NCBI GenBank assembly: GCA_963823095.1
Contig: CAWGKI010000015.1
Span: 1 to 64,000 of the forward strand
Length of the DNA: 64,000 bases
From: CAIVVT01 sp963823095
Lineage (GTDB): Bacteria > Acidobacteriota > Terriglobia > Bryobacterales > Bryobacteraceae
Reading direction: 5' to 3'
Of the stretch, positions 20,199 to 30,497 are shown in pieces. Position 1 is the first letter of the stretch, and each line of letters opens with the position of its first letter. The position numbers and the translations under genes were made by a program. Below the pieces are notes generated by a model. That model saw nothing but the letters and a program-made list of their open reading frames with translations. It did not search any database and was not told the DNA's origin.

Positions 20199-22406
20199 AT
20201 GTGGTCCTGTGTGATCGTTGTGTTGGCGCTGGCGGCGTCGCTGCATGCACAATCCGCATTTGCCAATCCCGATTTCGAGAAAGGCTCTCCTGGCGCGGTT
20301 CCGGAAGGCTGGTTCGTCCCGACCGCGTTTGCGGGCTACCAGGCGACGTGGGTCGGCGAGGGATGCAAGCAGGGCAAGGGGTGTTCGGAGATCGCGCCCG
20401 GGCCCAACGCAGGAGCCACCCCCGGCAATCTCATGCAGATGTTCGATGCCGCGCCTTACCGCGGGAAGCAGATCCGCTATCGCGCGGCCGTCAGTGTGGC
20501 GGCGGGCGGACGCGCCGGATTGTGGCTGAGAGTTGATCGTCCCGGCGGCACGATGGGATTCTTCGACAACATGATGTCGCGGCCCATTATGACCCAAGGG
20601 GAGTGGCAGTACTTCGACATCGATGGGTTCGTACACCCGGATGCCGAGAAGATCGCGCTTGGTCTGTTGGTCTACGCCGGTAAAGCGCGTTTTGACGATG
20701 CAAGCCTCACCATTACGGGCGATTTGCCCGATAGCAAAGACGAGCCGGCTCGCGCTTTGACCGATGCCGGTCTTCGCAACCTGACGGCGTTTGGCAAGCT
20801 ATATGGAATCGTGCGGTTCTTCCACCCGAGTGACGAGGCAGCGGCCGCGGACTGGGACCGTTTCGCGATCGAAGGCGTGCGAAAGATTGAGGGCGCCAGT
20901 TCGCCCGCCGATCTCGCAAACGCCTTGCAGTCGGTGTTCGCACCGGTGGCACCCACCATCCGTGTCTTTACCGGCGAAGATCCGAAGCCCCACGCGGCGC
21001 TTTCTCCGACAGGCAGTGTGGAAGCGATTCGATGGCACAACCGGGGATTCGGTCAGGCGCAGGGCCAGGGTGGCATCTACTCCAGCCGGCGCGTCACGGC
21101 GCCTCGCGAAACGTGGAAGGCGGCAGATGTTCTGCGGCTGGATCTCGGGCAGACGGTAACCGCGCTGGTGCCGCTGGCACTGTTTAAGGACAAGGACGGC
21201 ACGCTGCCGCACGCGGCGAAATCTACTGAGGCCCGGTCGGCGCTCCCGCCCGGGGCATACAGCGCCAACGACCGGGCTACCCGCATCGCCGATGTGGTGA
21301 TCGCCTGGAACGTATTCCAGCACTTCTATCCCTACTTCGATATTGCCAAGACCCCTTGGGAGCCCGTTCTCCCCGCCGGATTGCAGGAAGCTGCCCGCGT
21401 CAAGGACGGCGCCGAATTCCATAAGACGCTTCTCAAGATGGTGGCGGAACTCCGAGATGGCCACGGACGGGTGATGTTCACCGGTATGAAGCCGCAAGGC
21501 CATGCTCCCGTAATGGCGGCGTGGATCGAAAACAGGTATGTGGTGACAGCGTCCTTGGTGGAACAGATCAAGCCCGGGGACGAGATCGTGGCCGTGAACG
21601 GCAAGGCGGCCGGGGCCCTCCTCGAGGATATGGAGAAGCTGATCTCGGGGGCCACGCCGCAATGGAAGCGAGCCCGGTCCACGGTGGAGGCACTTCAGGG
21701 ACCGCGCGGCGACAAGCTCTCCTTAACCGTTCGACCCTATCCGGGCGCCTCGACCAAGGAGGTGCAGGTGCCCTGCGACTCGGCAGGCAATCTCGCTACG
21801 GACGCGCGTCCGAAGAACGCGATCGTGGAACTGGAAAAGGGAATCTGGTACGTGGATTTGACGCGGGTGCAAGATAAGGAATTCGACGACGCGCTTTCGG
21901 ATCTGGTTCCCGCCAAAGGCATTGTGTTCGACATGCGTGGCTATCCTCGGGTCAGCGCGGCGTGGTTCTCACATGTCACTCGGACTCCGCTGCGCAGCGC
22001 GCAATGGCACATACCGCTGGTGGACCGACCGGGCGAGATGACGTTCGAACGCGGCGGAGAGTGGAACCTGGAGCCGAAGGCGCCATATCTCGGCGCGAAG
22101 AAGGTTTTCGTTACGGACGGAAGCGCCATCAGCTACGCCGAATCGACAATGGGGATTGTGGAGAACTACAAACTCGGTGAGATCCTGGGCGAAGCCACGG
22201 CAGGCACGAACGGCAACGTGAATCCGTTCATGCTGCCGGGCGGCTACAACATCACATGGACCGGCATGAAAGTGCTAAAGCACGACGGTAGCCAGCATCA
22301 CGGAGTTGGTATCCGGCCGACGATTCCGGTCAGCCGCACGCAAGCGGGCGTAGCCGCCGGGCGGGATGAGATCCTCGAACGCGGCGTCGCTGTGCTGAAG
22401 AATTAG
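20199..22406 (+). CDS. S41-family (tail-specific-type) peptidase, secreted
   Basis: A 735-aa exported protein. The signal peptide is residues 1-18 (ALAASLHAQ). A beta-rich jelly-roll-like domain (about 20-175) precedes a helical linker region. The C-terminal half carries a PDZ-like part (IKPGDEIVAVNGKAAG) and the S41 catalytic core. GIWYVDLTRVQDKEFDDAL and FDMRGYP are typical, and DGSAISYAES carries the probable nucleophile Ser645. S41 peptidases cleave unfolded or C-terminally tagged proteins, but many long acidobacterial members have unknown substrates. A GGAGG site precedes the ATG by about 11 bases. It appears monocistronic. Confidence 0.83.
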   Translation: MWSCVIVVLALAASLHAQSAFANPDFEKGSPGAVPEGWFVPTAFAGYQATWVGEGCKQGKGCSEIAPGPNAGATPGNLMQMFDAAPYRGKQIRYRAAVSVAAGGRAGLWLRVDRPGGTMGFFDNMMSRPIMTQGEWQYFDIDGFVHPDAEKIALGLLVYAGKARFDDASLTITGDLPDSKDEPARALTDAGLRNLTAFGKLYGIVRFFHPSDEAAAADWDRFAIEGVRKIEGASSPADLANALQSVFAPVAPTIRVFTGEDPKPHAALSPTGSVEAIRWHNRGFGQAQGQGGIYSSRRVTAPRETWKAADVLRLDLGQTVTALVPLALFKDKDGTLPHAAKSTEARSALPPGAYSANDRATRIADVVIAWNVFQHFYPYFDIAKTPWEPVLPAGLQEAARVKDGAEFHKTLLKMVAELRDGHGRVMFTGMKPQGHAPVMAAWIENRYVVTASLVEQIKPGDEIVAVNGKAAGALLEDMEKLISGATPQWKRARSTVEALQGPRGDKLSLTVRPYPGASTKEVQVPCDSAGNLATDARPKNAIVELEKGIWYVDLTRVQDKEFDDALSDLVPAKGIVFDMRGYPRVSAAWFSHVTRTPLRSAQWHIPLVDRPGEMTFERGGEWNLEPKAPYLGAKKVFVTDGSAISYAESTMGIVENYKLGEILGEATAGTNGNVNPFMLPGGYNITWTGMKVLKHDGSQHHGVGIRPTIPVSRTQAGVAAGRDEILERGVAVLKN

Positions 22407-22824
22407 GCACACCCCGTACGTGAGAGGTTGCTGTGAGCGATTGTTGTACGTTTGATGCCTGTCGTGAAATTCCCTTCGCACCAGCAAACTCTCGAGAAGT
22501 CCACTTGGTTCCCGTTCGGGCGGCTGTCTTCATGCGACTCCCCCGCGGCCACACCGAACGCCGTTTCGAACCAACTTCCGGTTTGGCAACCAATGGGGCG
22601 AAACCTGCGAGACACGCTTTGTCGATTGGTTCCATCGCCGGCCCGGCGCGGCATGTCGCGGGCTCAACCACCAAGGGCATCTGAGGCGCGATTGGCTCCC
22701 ATGAAGATCTCCCCGGCAAACCACTCTGGGGATGGCTCGTCGATGCGCTCGCGCGAGGTCGGGACTATGCGCGAACACTCCATGGCTGAGGTTGCGGGAA
22801 TGCGGACGATGAATTGCCGCCGGG
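22407..22824. other. Convergent intergenic region, no gene recognised
   Basis: About 420 bases between two convergent genes. No recognisable protein, RNA or clear terminator is seen. Confidence 0.4.
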
Positions 22825-24376
22825 TCATCCGCGTACGTTGCGTCTCAGGGTAAGCGACCCGTCGGAATTGGTCTTCTGTTGGCAGGCCCAATTCATGGGA
22901 TAGCGCACGCCTTTGACCTCCAACTCCGCCTTCAACTTCAGTCCCTGCCATGCCGTCCCCGGCGGCAACATGAGCATCGCCTGGCGGATGCCGGTGGGCT
23001 TCGGGTAGCCGGGATCCACGCATCCGCTCACGTTGACTTTGCCGTCATCGCTGAACACCGTCAGGCGCAGCACCCCCGGCACGCCCGCAACACCCTTGTT
23101 GGCCAGACCTACTACGAGGCCCGGCGTTCCCTCGCGGACAAAGCTCCAGATAAAAGAAGGAAACACCCGGTATCCGATGTGGCGCGCGACGTAGTCGATG
23201 GGTTCCGGATACTTTTCGTAATAGCTCAGGACGTTCTTCGCCGCTTCGTTGTGCCAGTTCCAAACGGACCAGTAGTTCGCGCCGACATCCAGCACGTGAG
23301 ACGTGATCTTCTCGTTATACGTGATGCCCTCGTCGATCCGGAGGCGCTGTGGGTCGCCCGTGGTCATTCCGACTTCGCAGATCGCGGCAGTCCACGCCGG
23401 CCGATTGCTCAGCGCTTCGATCTGGGTGTTTTCGATAAAGATCGTATCCGTCCGAATCCAATTGTGCGTGCGGATGGTTCGATCGAGCAGATCGGCATTG
23501 CCCACCGAGCTGAAGTCCGGTTGGGTGTTGGTGACCAAGGGCGTCTTCGTCCAAAATTCCAACTGGGTCTCCAGCATCTTCATCCAGGTCTGCTCGGCAA
23601 CTACGTTGCTGGGGAAGGTGTTGCCCTCGAACGGCCAGGTATGCGCCTCACCCCAGAATCCGTACATCATCGTGTCCATGTATTCGACCTGCGGATTGCC
23701 GTTGAGTTCCGCGGCCAGCAAAGCGTTCAGCTCAGAAAACGCCGCTTGATAAGCCGGGTGCTCATAGCGCGGCATCTTATGCTCTTTTCTGTAGCGGGTT
23801 TGCGACGGGTCTACCTTTCCACTCGCCCTTGAGCTTTACGTAGGGCACCTTCTGCATGAGGAACTCGGGCATGCCCGGCTCGGGGAAATCGGGATTTTCC
23901 AGCATGATGCGGAATCCGACCCGCTTGTTATAGCGCCTGGCGAGATCGAAAGTGATATGCCACCAATCCGGGAAATCCAGTCTGCCCGGTCTCTTCTGCA
24001 CTTCTCGCCAGTTCGGCCGAATGTAGATCTTCTGGGTGAACGGGAGCTTTACCAGATCCTCGATTGATTTTTCCAGCGTCTCTCCGGGAATGCGCGGAGG
24101 CCCAGTGTCGCCGGACACGTAAACCACCAATCCCATGCCGTAATTAGGAATGATGTCCCTCGATGGCGTGGTCACCATGACCACGTCGCTGTCGGGTACG
24201 ACGGCCGCGGGCGTGTACTGCGTAAAAGGACCTTGATACAACCGGTCCTTCACCTCGGGACCGGATCCCCAGTCATACTTTTCCCAGTTGTGTTCCGGGG
24301 TGGAGGCGCGCGCAGTGGGAGCGAGGCCAGCCGCAACGCCTGCTGTGCCAGTCTGCAGAAACGCTCGTCTATTCAT
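22825..24376 (-). CDS. Tat-exported hydrolase-like protein of unknown family (single-base frameshift)
   Basis: ATG 24376 opens a Tat-type leader (NRRAFLQTG, then an Ala-rich core). The N-terminal part looks like a TIM-barrel sugar hydrolase: WWHITFDLARRYNKRVGFR, then VEYMDTMMYGFWGEAHTWPF with a conserved-looking Glu. The C-terminal part is a beta-domain. As sequenced the frame breaks near 23785-23788, where an A4 run on the coding strand should be A3. Removing one base joins NPLQKEHKMPRYEHPAYQ without a stop. The joined protein is about 516 aa. It starts 5 bases after the GH36 stop, so the two form an operon. Glycoside hydrolase activity is inferred, not shown. Confidence 0.65.
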
Positions 24377-24381
24377 GAGGG

Positions 24382-26421
24382 CTACTCCGGTTTTGCTTGG
24401 AGCAACAAATGCTTCTCGAATTGGACGTCCAGCGTGGCGGCGGGTCCGCGGACCGTTCCCAGATCCTTGCCGTCCACGTAGTCGGTAACGCGGTATGCGC
24501 GTGCGGAAAGGCCCCGCAACGTGATTCTGCCGCTCCATTTCGGCGCGTAGAAGGCGTAGTACATACTGCCGTCCTTGCGAACCACGTGAGTCTCGGGCCG
24601 GTCAAAACCGATGTCGTACAGAGTCCCGACGTACTCTCCGCGAGAGAGCATCTCTTCTTTGTAGATGCCAATCCACTTTTCGAAATTCTTCTCGCGTGCC
24701 GGCGTAAGGTCGCCGCGCTTCCTCTCCGCCGAGCCTTCCGGCCAGGTGAAGTTGGTTCCCACGACGCCGCCCACACCGATGGTGGAGGCGAAATCGTCCT
24801 TCGTCATATCGACGTGGTCGCCGAAGTAGGCTACCGCATCGCCTTGGAGCGCCTTGAGCGTCTTGCCCTTCGTGCGTACCTGCCATGCCGAACCGGGGTC
24901 GGACGCAACCGACATGTTCAGGAACGGCAGAGTGAAGAAAGAATAGGCCGTGCCGCACGGGCAGAACTCGACCAGCGCGTCGGGCTTCGTCTGCCGGGCG
25001 GTTTCGTAGAGGGCCTGGAAGAACCTGGGCATTCCCTCCACGGACTCCTCCGGCCGCGCGTGGTTGTGCGCGGGGTTGTAGCACGGTGGCGCTCCGTTCA
25101 TGTGCTGGCCGTCGAGTTTGAGCCCGTCGAACCCCCAGTCTCTGAGAGCCTTCACCACGATGGCCTTGTGATACGCCACTACTTCGGGATCCGCGGGGCA
25201 AAGATACCACGAGTTCCAGTAGGAGATCTTCTGCTTGCTGCCGTCCGCATTCAGTAGCAGCCATGCCGGATGGCTCCTGACTAAGTCCGTCCCAGGATCC
25301 GCGGCCAGCGGCGCCCACCACAACTGGGCCTTGAAGCCTTCCGCGTGAATCTTGTCCACGAGGGCCCGCATATCGGCGTCGCCACGTGGGAACTTCTGCG
25401 GCTGGAGAAACCAATCGCCCTGTGCCGTCTGCCAGCCGTCATCCAGCGTGACCCAGGTGAAGCCGAGCTTTTTCACGATTGGAAGCGCGCCGTAGACTTG
25501 GCTGGGCGTGAACTTCCGGCCGTATCCCCAGGCGCACCAGATGGGACCGAAGGCGCTATCGGGCGATGCGTCAAAGTGAACGCCTTGTGCAATCATCACG
25601 TCGCGGTAATCGCGTAACGTTTGAAAGTAGTCGCCTTCGTGAACGGCAACGAAGGTGCGAAATGTCTTGAGCGTCGAGCCGGGCTTCAGCACTTGATTGT
25701 GATTGAACTCTACTGCCACCGTGGCAAGGTCGGGGCCTTGCTCGGTCACTGGCAAAGAAACCAGTTTCGGCGCCATTTCCAAATGCCCCACGCCGATACC
25801 AGCGTCCCGGCGCCACACGTCGATGACCGGAGTGCCGCCGCCGTAGTCGGGCGCGTTCATGCCCAGGAAGTTCTCCTGTTTGAAACCCGGCTTCAGCGGC
25901 AGAACCCAGTCCGGCCGCTTCTCGTATGAGCCGCTCTGATACGACCAGAACGACGGTTGAGCGGCCGAAGCAGGAGCGGTGATCGAATAATTCTGGTTGG
26001 TCCAGCCGCTCACTGCCATATCCGACTTTCCCGTGTTGGTGTAGGTGACCTCGAAGATCGCCGTGCGCGGAAACGCATCATACACCGTGACAGTTACCGC
26101 CTTCTTCAGCGAGGGAGCAGTGCCGGTAAGGACTGTTCGGTAGCCCGACCCCAACCGATCGCGGACGGGCTCGCGTTTTTGGGATTTCAGAGAGAAGTCA
26201 GTGACTTCGCGGCCGGATACCCGGATGAACTCCGAAGGGGTGAAATCGCCGATGACGCGTTCCTGCCCGGCCAGCACGGCCACCACGCGGCTGTGCATGT
26301 TGCCGTCGAACTCTATGCGGATATTCTTGCCGACTACGCGTGCGCCTTCCGCGGAGAAACCGGGGGTGCCCGCCCAGGCGATCACAACGAGTTGTAAGAG
26401 AGCTACGTTCGCCGTTCGCAT
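24382..26421 (-). CDS. GH36-like alpha-galactosidase, secreted
   Basis: A 679-aa clan GH-D enzyme starting at ATG 26421, where a signal peptide begins. An N-terminal beta-sandwich (about 25-260) precedes the barrel. Barrel signatures are WVTLDDGWQ, GFKAQLWWAPL, GFDGLKLDGQ with the likely nucleophile Asp437, and SVASDPGSAWQ with the likely acid/base Asp508. A C-terminal beta-domain closes the protein. Relatives remove alpha-linked galactose from galactomannan or raffinose-type sugars; some act on other alpha-sugars. It is the first gene of a two-gene operon with the Tat-exported hydrolase-like gene. Confidence 0.85.
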   Translation of the reverse strand: MRTANVALLQLVVIAWAGTPGFSAEGARVVGKNIRIEFDGNMHSRVVAVLAGQERVIGDFTPSEFIRVSGREVTDFSLKSQKREPVRDRLGSGYRTVLTGTAPSLKKAVTVTVYDAFPRTAIFEVTYTNTGKSDMAVSGWTNQNYSITAPASAAQPSFWSYQSGSYEKRPDWVLPLKPGFKQENFLGMNAPDYGGGTPVIDVWRRDAGIGVGHLEMAPKLVSLPVTEQGPDLATVAVEFNHNQVLKPGSTLKTFRTFVAVHEGDYFQTLRDYRDVMIAQGVHFDASPDSAFGPIWCAWGYGRKFTPSQVYGALPIVKKLGFTWVTLDDGWQTAQGDWFLQPQKFPRGDADMRALVDKIHAEGFKAQLWWAPLAADPGTDLVRSHPAWLLLNADGSKQKISYWNSWYLCPADPEVVAYHKAIVVKALRDWGFDGLKLDGQHMNGAPPCYNPAHNHARPEESVEGMPRFFQALYETARQTKPDALVEFCPCGTAYSFFTLPFLNMSVASDPGSAWQVRTKGKTLKALQGDAVAYFGDHVDMTKDDFASTIGVGGVVGTNFTWPEGSAERKRGDLTPAREKNFEKWIGIYKEEMLSRGEYVGTLYDIGFDRPETHVVRKDGSMYYAFYAPKWSGRITLRGLSARAYRVTDYVDGKDLGTVRGPAATLDVQFEKHLLLQAKPE

Positions 26422-26983
26422 GTTTTGGTGCCTTGGAATCGTCTGCGCTAACGCCAACCTGATGAATCCTATCAGTTCCAGTTACAGCCTGGGTCCAGGC
26501 GATCGGTTTCTCTCTGGCGAGCCATGCGAGTCCAACTTTAGGCGTTGGCAGATAGTTCCCTGGTAAGGCCGCGTTCGGAAGTTGAACGATCGAGACGCAG
26601 GAGAGCTTCTGTCATCCGGGCCGCATTGTCAGGTGAGCCCGAAGTCTCGTAGGAGGAAACGCGTGTCCTCGTCTCCTTGAACGCCATTTTGGGCTGACTT
26701 CCGGTACGCCGACAATTCTGGAGTCATCGGCAACCACGACGGCGCTGAGAGATGTCCCGGAATCGGTGGTGTCCAGTTCGACCGCAGCGCAAACACTGGA
26801 TCGATCCGGGCGGCGCGCCCGGCCGGAGTGTATCCCACTTCTGTCCCAATTCGCCACCACTTCTCACTTCCTCGCTTCCCAGCGACTGGCCGGCTCTTTC
26901 GACATGGCCCAGGATCTGAAGCTGGATTAATTTATGCTCTTTGCCGGACAGCGCACGTAAAATGGGCCCAAGGAGCCTGGGAA
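26422..26983. other. Divergent intergenic region
   Basis: About 560 bases between divergent genes, expected to hold both promoters. Only an AGGAG ribosome site (26971-26975) for the DUF362 gene can be named. Confidence 0.4.
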
Positions 26984-28121
26984 ATGAACCTCACCCGCAG
27001 AGAAGCTTTTGGCGTCGCAGCCGCCGCCGCTGTCGCCTTCGGCAAGGCGCCCCCGACCAATACGGTCGCCATCGCTCGCGCACGCCTGTACGACTCCAAC
27101 ATTTATGCCACGTTGAAGTCGCTAACCGATCAGATCGGCGGCCTCAAACCCATCGTCAACAATAAGACCGTGGCGTTGAAGCCCAACCTGACGGGCAACC
27201 CGATGCGCTATCCGGTGAAGCCGGGCCTGCCCTATCGCACGGAGCCTTCCACGGTCCTCGCACTTCTGCCAGTTGATGGCCCGCGCCGGAGCCAAACGCA
27301 TCCGCATCATCGAGAGCTTCTTCCCCGCTCAGCAGGGGCCCGAACTATGGGCGCGCTATGGACTGGACGTCCGCGCGATCGAGAACTGCGGAGCCAAGGT
27401 AGAGTGGGAAAACACGCAGAACCTTGGGTTTGGCAAGCAGTACACCCGCATGAAAGTGCCCGGCGGCGGGCTCATGTTCCCAGCCTATGACCTGAACCAC
27501 TCTTTCGCCGATTGCGACGCCTACGTGTCCATGCCAAAGCTTAAGAATCACTGGCTGGCCGGCGTCACTATGACGATGAAGAACAACTTCGGCAACACGC
27601 CCTGTTCGCTGTACGGCGGCGACGCCGGTCCGGACGGCAACGAGAACCCGCGCCAGGAGCGTGTCCAAGTGGGCCATCAGGGAACGAGGACTCCACCGAA
27701 GGGCGTGCCGCAGGAACTCCACCCGGACTCGCCGCGCGACCCCGGTTACCGCATTCCTCGTATCGTCGTCGATCTTTGTGCGTTGCGGCCGGTTGACCTC
27801 TCCGTCGTCGACGGCATCGAGACCATCCGCGGCGGCGAAGGCGAATGGAACTCTGGGATAGAGATGATGAAGCCCGGCGTGCTGATCGCGGGCCGCAATC
27901 AGGTCTGCGTCGACACCGTCTGCACCGCAGTGATGGGCTATGATCCGCGCGCTCAGCGGGGGCAAGGCCCGTTCGTCCGCGGCGACAACACGCTGCTGCT
28001 GGCCGAAGCGGCGGGCCTCGGCTCGGCTGATCTTTCCAAGATCGAGGTCGCGGGGCTGTCCATCAAAGATGCCCGCGTCAATTTCGGCCCAGGACCTGTC
28101 GGCAAGAGGGTCTTTTCCTGA
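26984..28121 (+). CDS. Tat-exported DUF362 family protein (single-base frameshift)
   Basis: ATG 26984 has AGGAG eight bases upstream and opens a twin-arginine leader (NLTRREAFGVAAAAA). The body follows the DUF362 pattern: VALKPNLTGNP early, then MPKLKNHWLAGVTMTMKN, DLSVVDGIETIRGGEG and NQVCVDTVCTAVMGYDP. The frame breaks at 27264-27265; dropping one T in CACTTCTGCC gives LALCQLMARAGAKRIRIIES and a continuous product of about 378 aa. DUF362 proteins are sometimes fused to ferredoxin domains, but none is present here and the function is unknown. Cysteines are few, so a bound Fe-S cluster is not supported. Confidence 0.75.
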
Positions 28122-28150
28122 GCGGCGCGCGGGATTCGAGAAGCGATCGA

Positions 28151-29363
28151 TTACTCCAGCGCCTGGTAGACGAGAGTTTCGAAGCGGTTCAGGGTCGGGC
28201 TGTCGAACGGCATCCACTGCATGAACAGGAGGGACACCAACTTCTCCTTGCGGTCGACCCGGAAGCGGGTAGAGGCCGCTCCGTCCCATCCAAAAAGCCC
28301 CTCGCTGCCGGGACGGCCCGACTTCGCGGGATCGATCCTCACCGCGCCGCCGATGCCGAATCCGTCGGCGTCGTCGCCTCCCGTCGTCGGCCTCGCAAGC
28401 CCCGTCAGGTGATTCATCATCATCAGGTCGACTGTCTTTCGTCCCAGCAGGCGGGCGCCGTCCAGTTCTCCGCCGTTGGCCAGCATCTGCGCGAAGCGCG
28501 CGTAGTCCCCGATGGTCGAGAAGAGGCCCATGCCGCCGAACGGCACGCCCTTCGCCTCCAGGCCGTCCATCGGCTCGAGTTTGCCGTCTTTCAAGTTATA
28601 GATCTTCGCGAGCCTTGGCCGCTTCGCATCGGGCAGGACGAAGTGCGAATCGGACATCTTGAGTGGGTCGAGGATGCGCTCCTGGACGAAGCGGTCGAAC
28701 GGCATGCCGGAGACTACTTGCACCAGGTATCCGAGCACGTCGAGTCCGACGGAGTATTCGTATTTGTCGCCCGGATTCGACATAAGAGGCAGTTTCGTGA
28801 GCTTGTCGATGAACTCCTTGAGGGACGTAACGTCGAATACTTTGGCATTGCGGTACATCACCGATACGTTGTCGTTGCCCCAGCCATAGGTGAGTCCCGC
28901 AGTGTGGGTGAGCAGGTGCTTGACGGTGATCGGCCGCTCCGGCGCCGCGAGTTCCGGCTTCTCCACCGTGCCGCCCTTGTACACCTTGACGTCTTTGAAT
29001 TCGGGAATGAACTGGTCCACGCGATCGGAGAGCTGAAGCTTGCCTTCCTCTACAAGCATCATGACGGCGACGCTGGTCAGGGGCTTGGTCATCGAGTAGA
29101 CGCGGCAAATCGTATCTTTCTCCATCGGGAGTTTGCCCTCGACGTCGCGCAAGCCATAGGTCCGCCAGTCGACGATGCGGCCGTTGCGCACGATCATGGT
29201 GATGGCGCCGGGCGGCGTGTTGGACTTCGTGAACCCGTCGAAAGCCCTGGTGGAGCCGCTCGAGGCGTTCAGTCGAGAAACCTCCTTGCTCCGGGGTTGA
29301 CACCGGGAGGGGCTGGGCCTGCAAGATTGCAGCAAGAAAGAGGAGAGGGAGTACCTTCGGCAT
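28151..29363 (-). CDS. Serine hydrolase, beta-lactamase/class-C-like (single-base frameshift)
   Basis: ATG 29363 opens a signal peptide (MPKVLPLLFLAAILQAQ). One base near 29240 must be removed to join RLHQGF to DGFTKSNTPPGAI; after that the frame is open to the stop. The catalytic S-x-x-K is SMTK in CRVYSMTKPLTSV, the Y-x-N-like motif is YSVG, and LLTHTAGLTYGWG is typical. The C-terminal GWDGAASTRF replaces the H/K-S/T-G box. These enzymes are penicillin-binding-protein-like esterases or peptidases more often than true beta-lactamases. A distant family relative, also frameshifted, lies at 59289. Confidence 0.78.
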
Positions 29364-29423
29364 GGAAGCAGTATAGCTTGCCGGTGCGGCTCTCAAGGCT
29401 CCGCAGGCTTTCCTGATTAGTCA

Positions 29424-29442
29424 GCGGGCTCTGGAGAGCGCG
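29424..29442. repeat. CTGGAG-core palindrome, imperfect
   Basis: GCGGGCTCTGGAGAGCGCG, an imperfect member of the TCTGGAGA-centred palindromes also found at 31750 and 33820-33903. It is followed by the shared text AGCGCCGCCCCAC. Confidence 0.5.
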
Positions 29443-29516
29443 AGCGGGAGCGCCGCCCCACACTTCTTCGCCCCCATCGCGACCCCTGCCGTTATCATGG
29501 TTAACAGAGCCAAGAG

Positions 29517-30476
29517 ATGCCTCGCACCGAAATCACCGAACTCGCCTCGCAGCGCGTCACTCGCATGGAGAATGCGCTCGGCGGCGTCTTGCGCGGTAAG
29601 GACGAGGTGGTGCGCCTCTCGGTCGTCTGCCTGCTGGCGCGCGGACATCTGCTGATCGAGGACGTCCCCGGAGTCGGCAAGACCACGCTGGCGCAAGGCC
29701 TGGCGCGGCTCGCCTCGTGCGGATTCCAGCGGCTGCAGTGCACATCGGACATGCTGCCGGGCGACATTCTCGGAGTCACGGTTTACAACGCCAAGACGGG
29801 CGATTTCGAGTTCCGCCGCGGACCGATCTTCACGAATTTTCTGCTCGCCGACGAGATCAATCGCGCCACGCCGAAGACGCAGTCGGCGCTGCTGGAAGCG
29901 ATGAACGAGCGCCAGATCACCATCGACGGCGTGACCTACCCGATGGCGGAGCCTTTCATGGTGGCCGCGACGCAGAATCCCGTCGAACACCACGGCACAT
30001 ACCCACTGCCCGAGTCGCAGCTCGACCGCTTCCTGATGCGCGTGCGCATCGGCTACCCCGGCGAGGAGAGCGAGCGCGAGATTCTGCGCAACGGGCACGA
30101 CCCGACGGCGCACGTGCTTGCGGCGGTGCTGACCGGGCCCGAGCTGATCGAAACGCAGAACGACGTCGAGCGCGTCACGGTGGACGAATCGCTGGTCGGC
30201 TACATGCTCGAAATCGTGCGCCGCACGCGCGAGCACGACGGGCTGGCACTCGGCGTGAGTCCGCGCGGCGCGCAGGCGCTCTATCGCGCCTCCCAGGCCC
30301 TGGCGCTGGCCGAAGGCCGGGGATATGTTCTTCCCGACGACATCAAGCGGCTGACGGTGCCGGTATTCGCGCATCGCGTCGTACTCAACCAGCGCGCCAG
30401 CCTCGTGGCGCGCTCCACCGAAGCCGCCGAACGGGTCCTGAATGAGATCCTGCGGCAGGTCGAGGTGCCGATTTAG
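29517..30476 (+). CDS. MoxR-type AAA+ ATPase
   Basis: A 319-aa cytoplasmic MoxR ATPase of standard length. The Walker A is DVPGVGKTT (about 49-57), Walker B is LLADEINRA, and sensor 1 is AATQNPVEHHGTYPLPE. A helical lid follows (SPRGAQALYRASQALA). MoxR proteins act as chaperones that help activate metal- or membrane-associated partners and are usually followed by DUF58 and von Willebrand factor genes. Here the next gene is ychF, so the usual partners are absent. The ATG has no strong ribosome site. Confidence 0.9.
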   Translation: MPRTEITELASQRVTRMENALGGVLRGKDEVVRLSVVCLLARGHLLIEDVPGVGKTTLAQGLARLASCGFQRLQCTSDMLPGDILGVTVYNAKTGDFEFRRGPIFTNFLLADEINRATPKTQSALLEAMNERQITIDGVTYPMAEPFMVAATQNPVEHHGTYPLPESQLDRFLMRVRIGYPGEESEREILRNGHDPTAHVLAAVLTGPELIETQNDVERVTVDESLVGYMLEIVRRTREHDGLALGVSPRGAQALYRASQALALAEGRGYVLPDDIKRLTVPVFAHRVVLNQRASLVARSTEAAERVLNEILRQVEVPI

Positions 30477-30497
30477 TTTCAGCGAAACAGGAGACCA

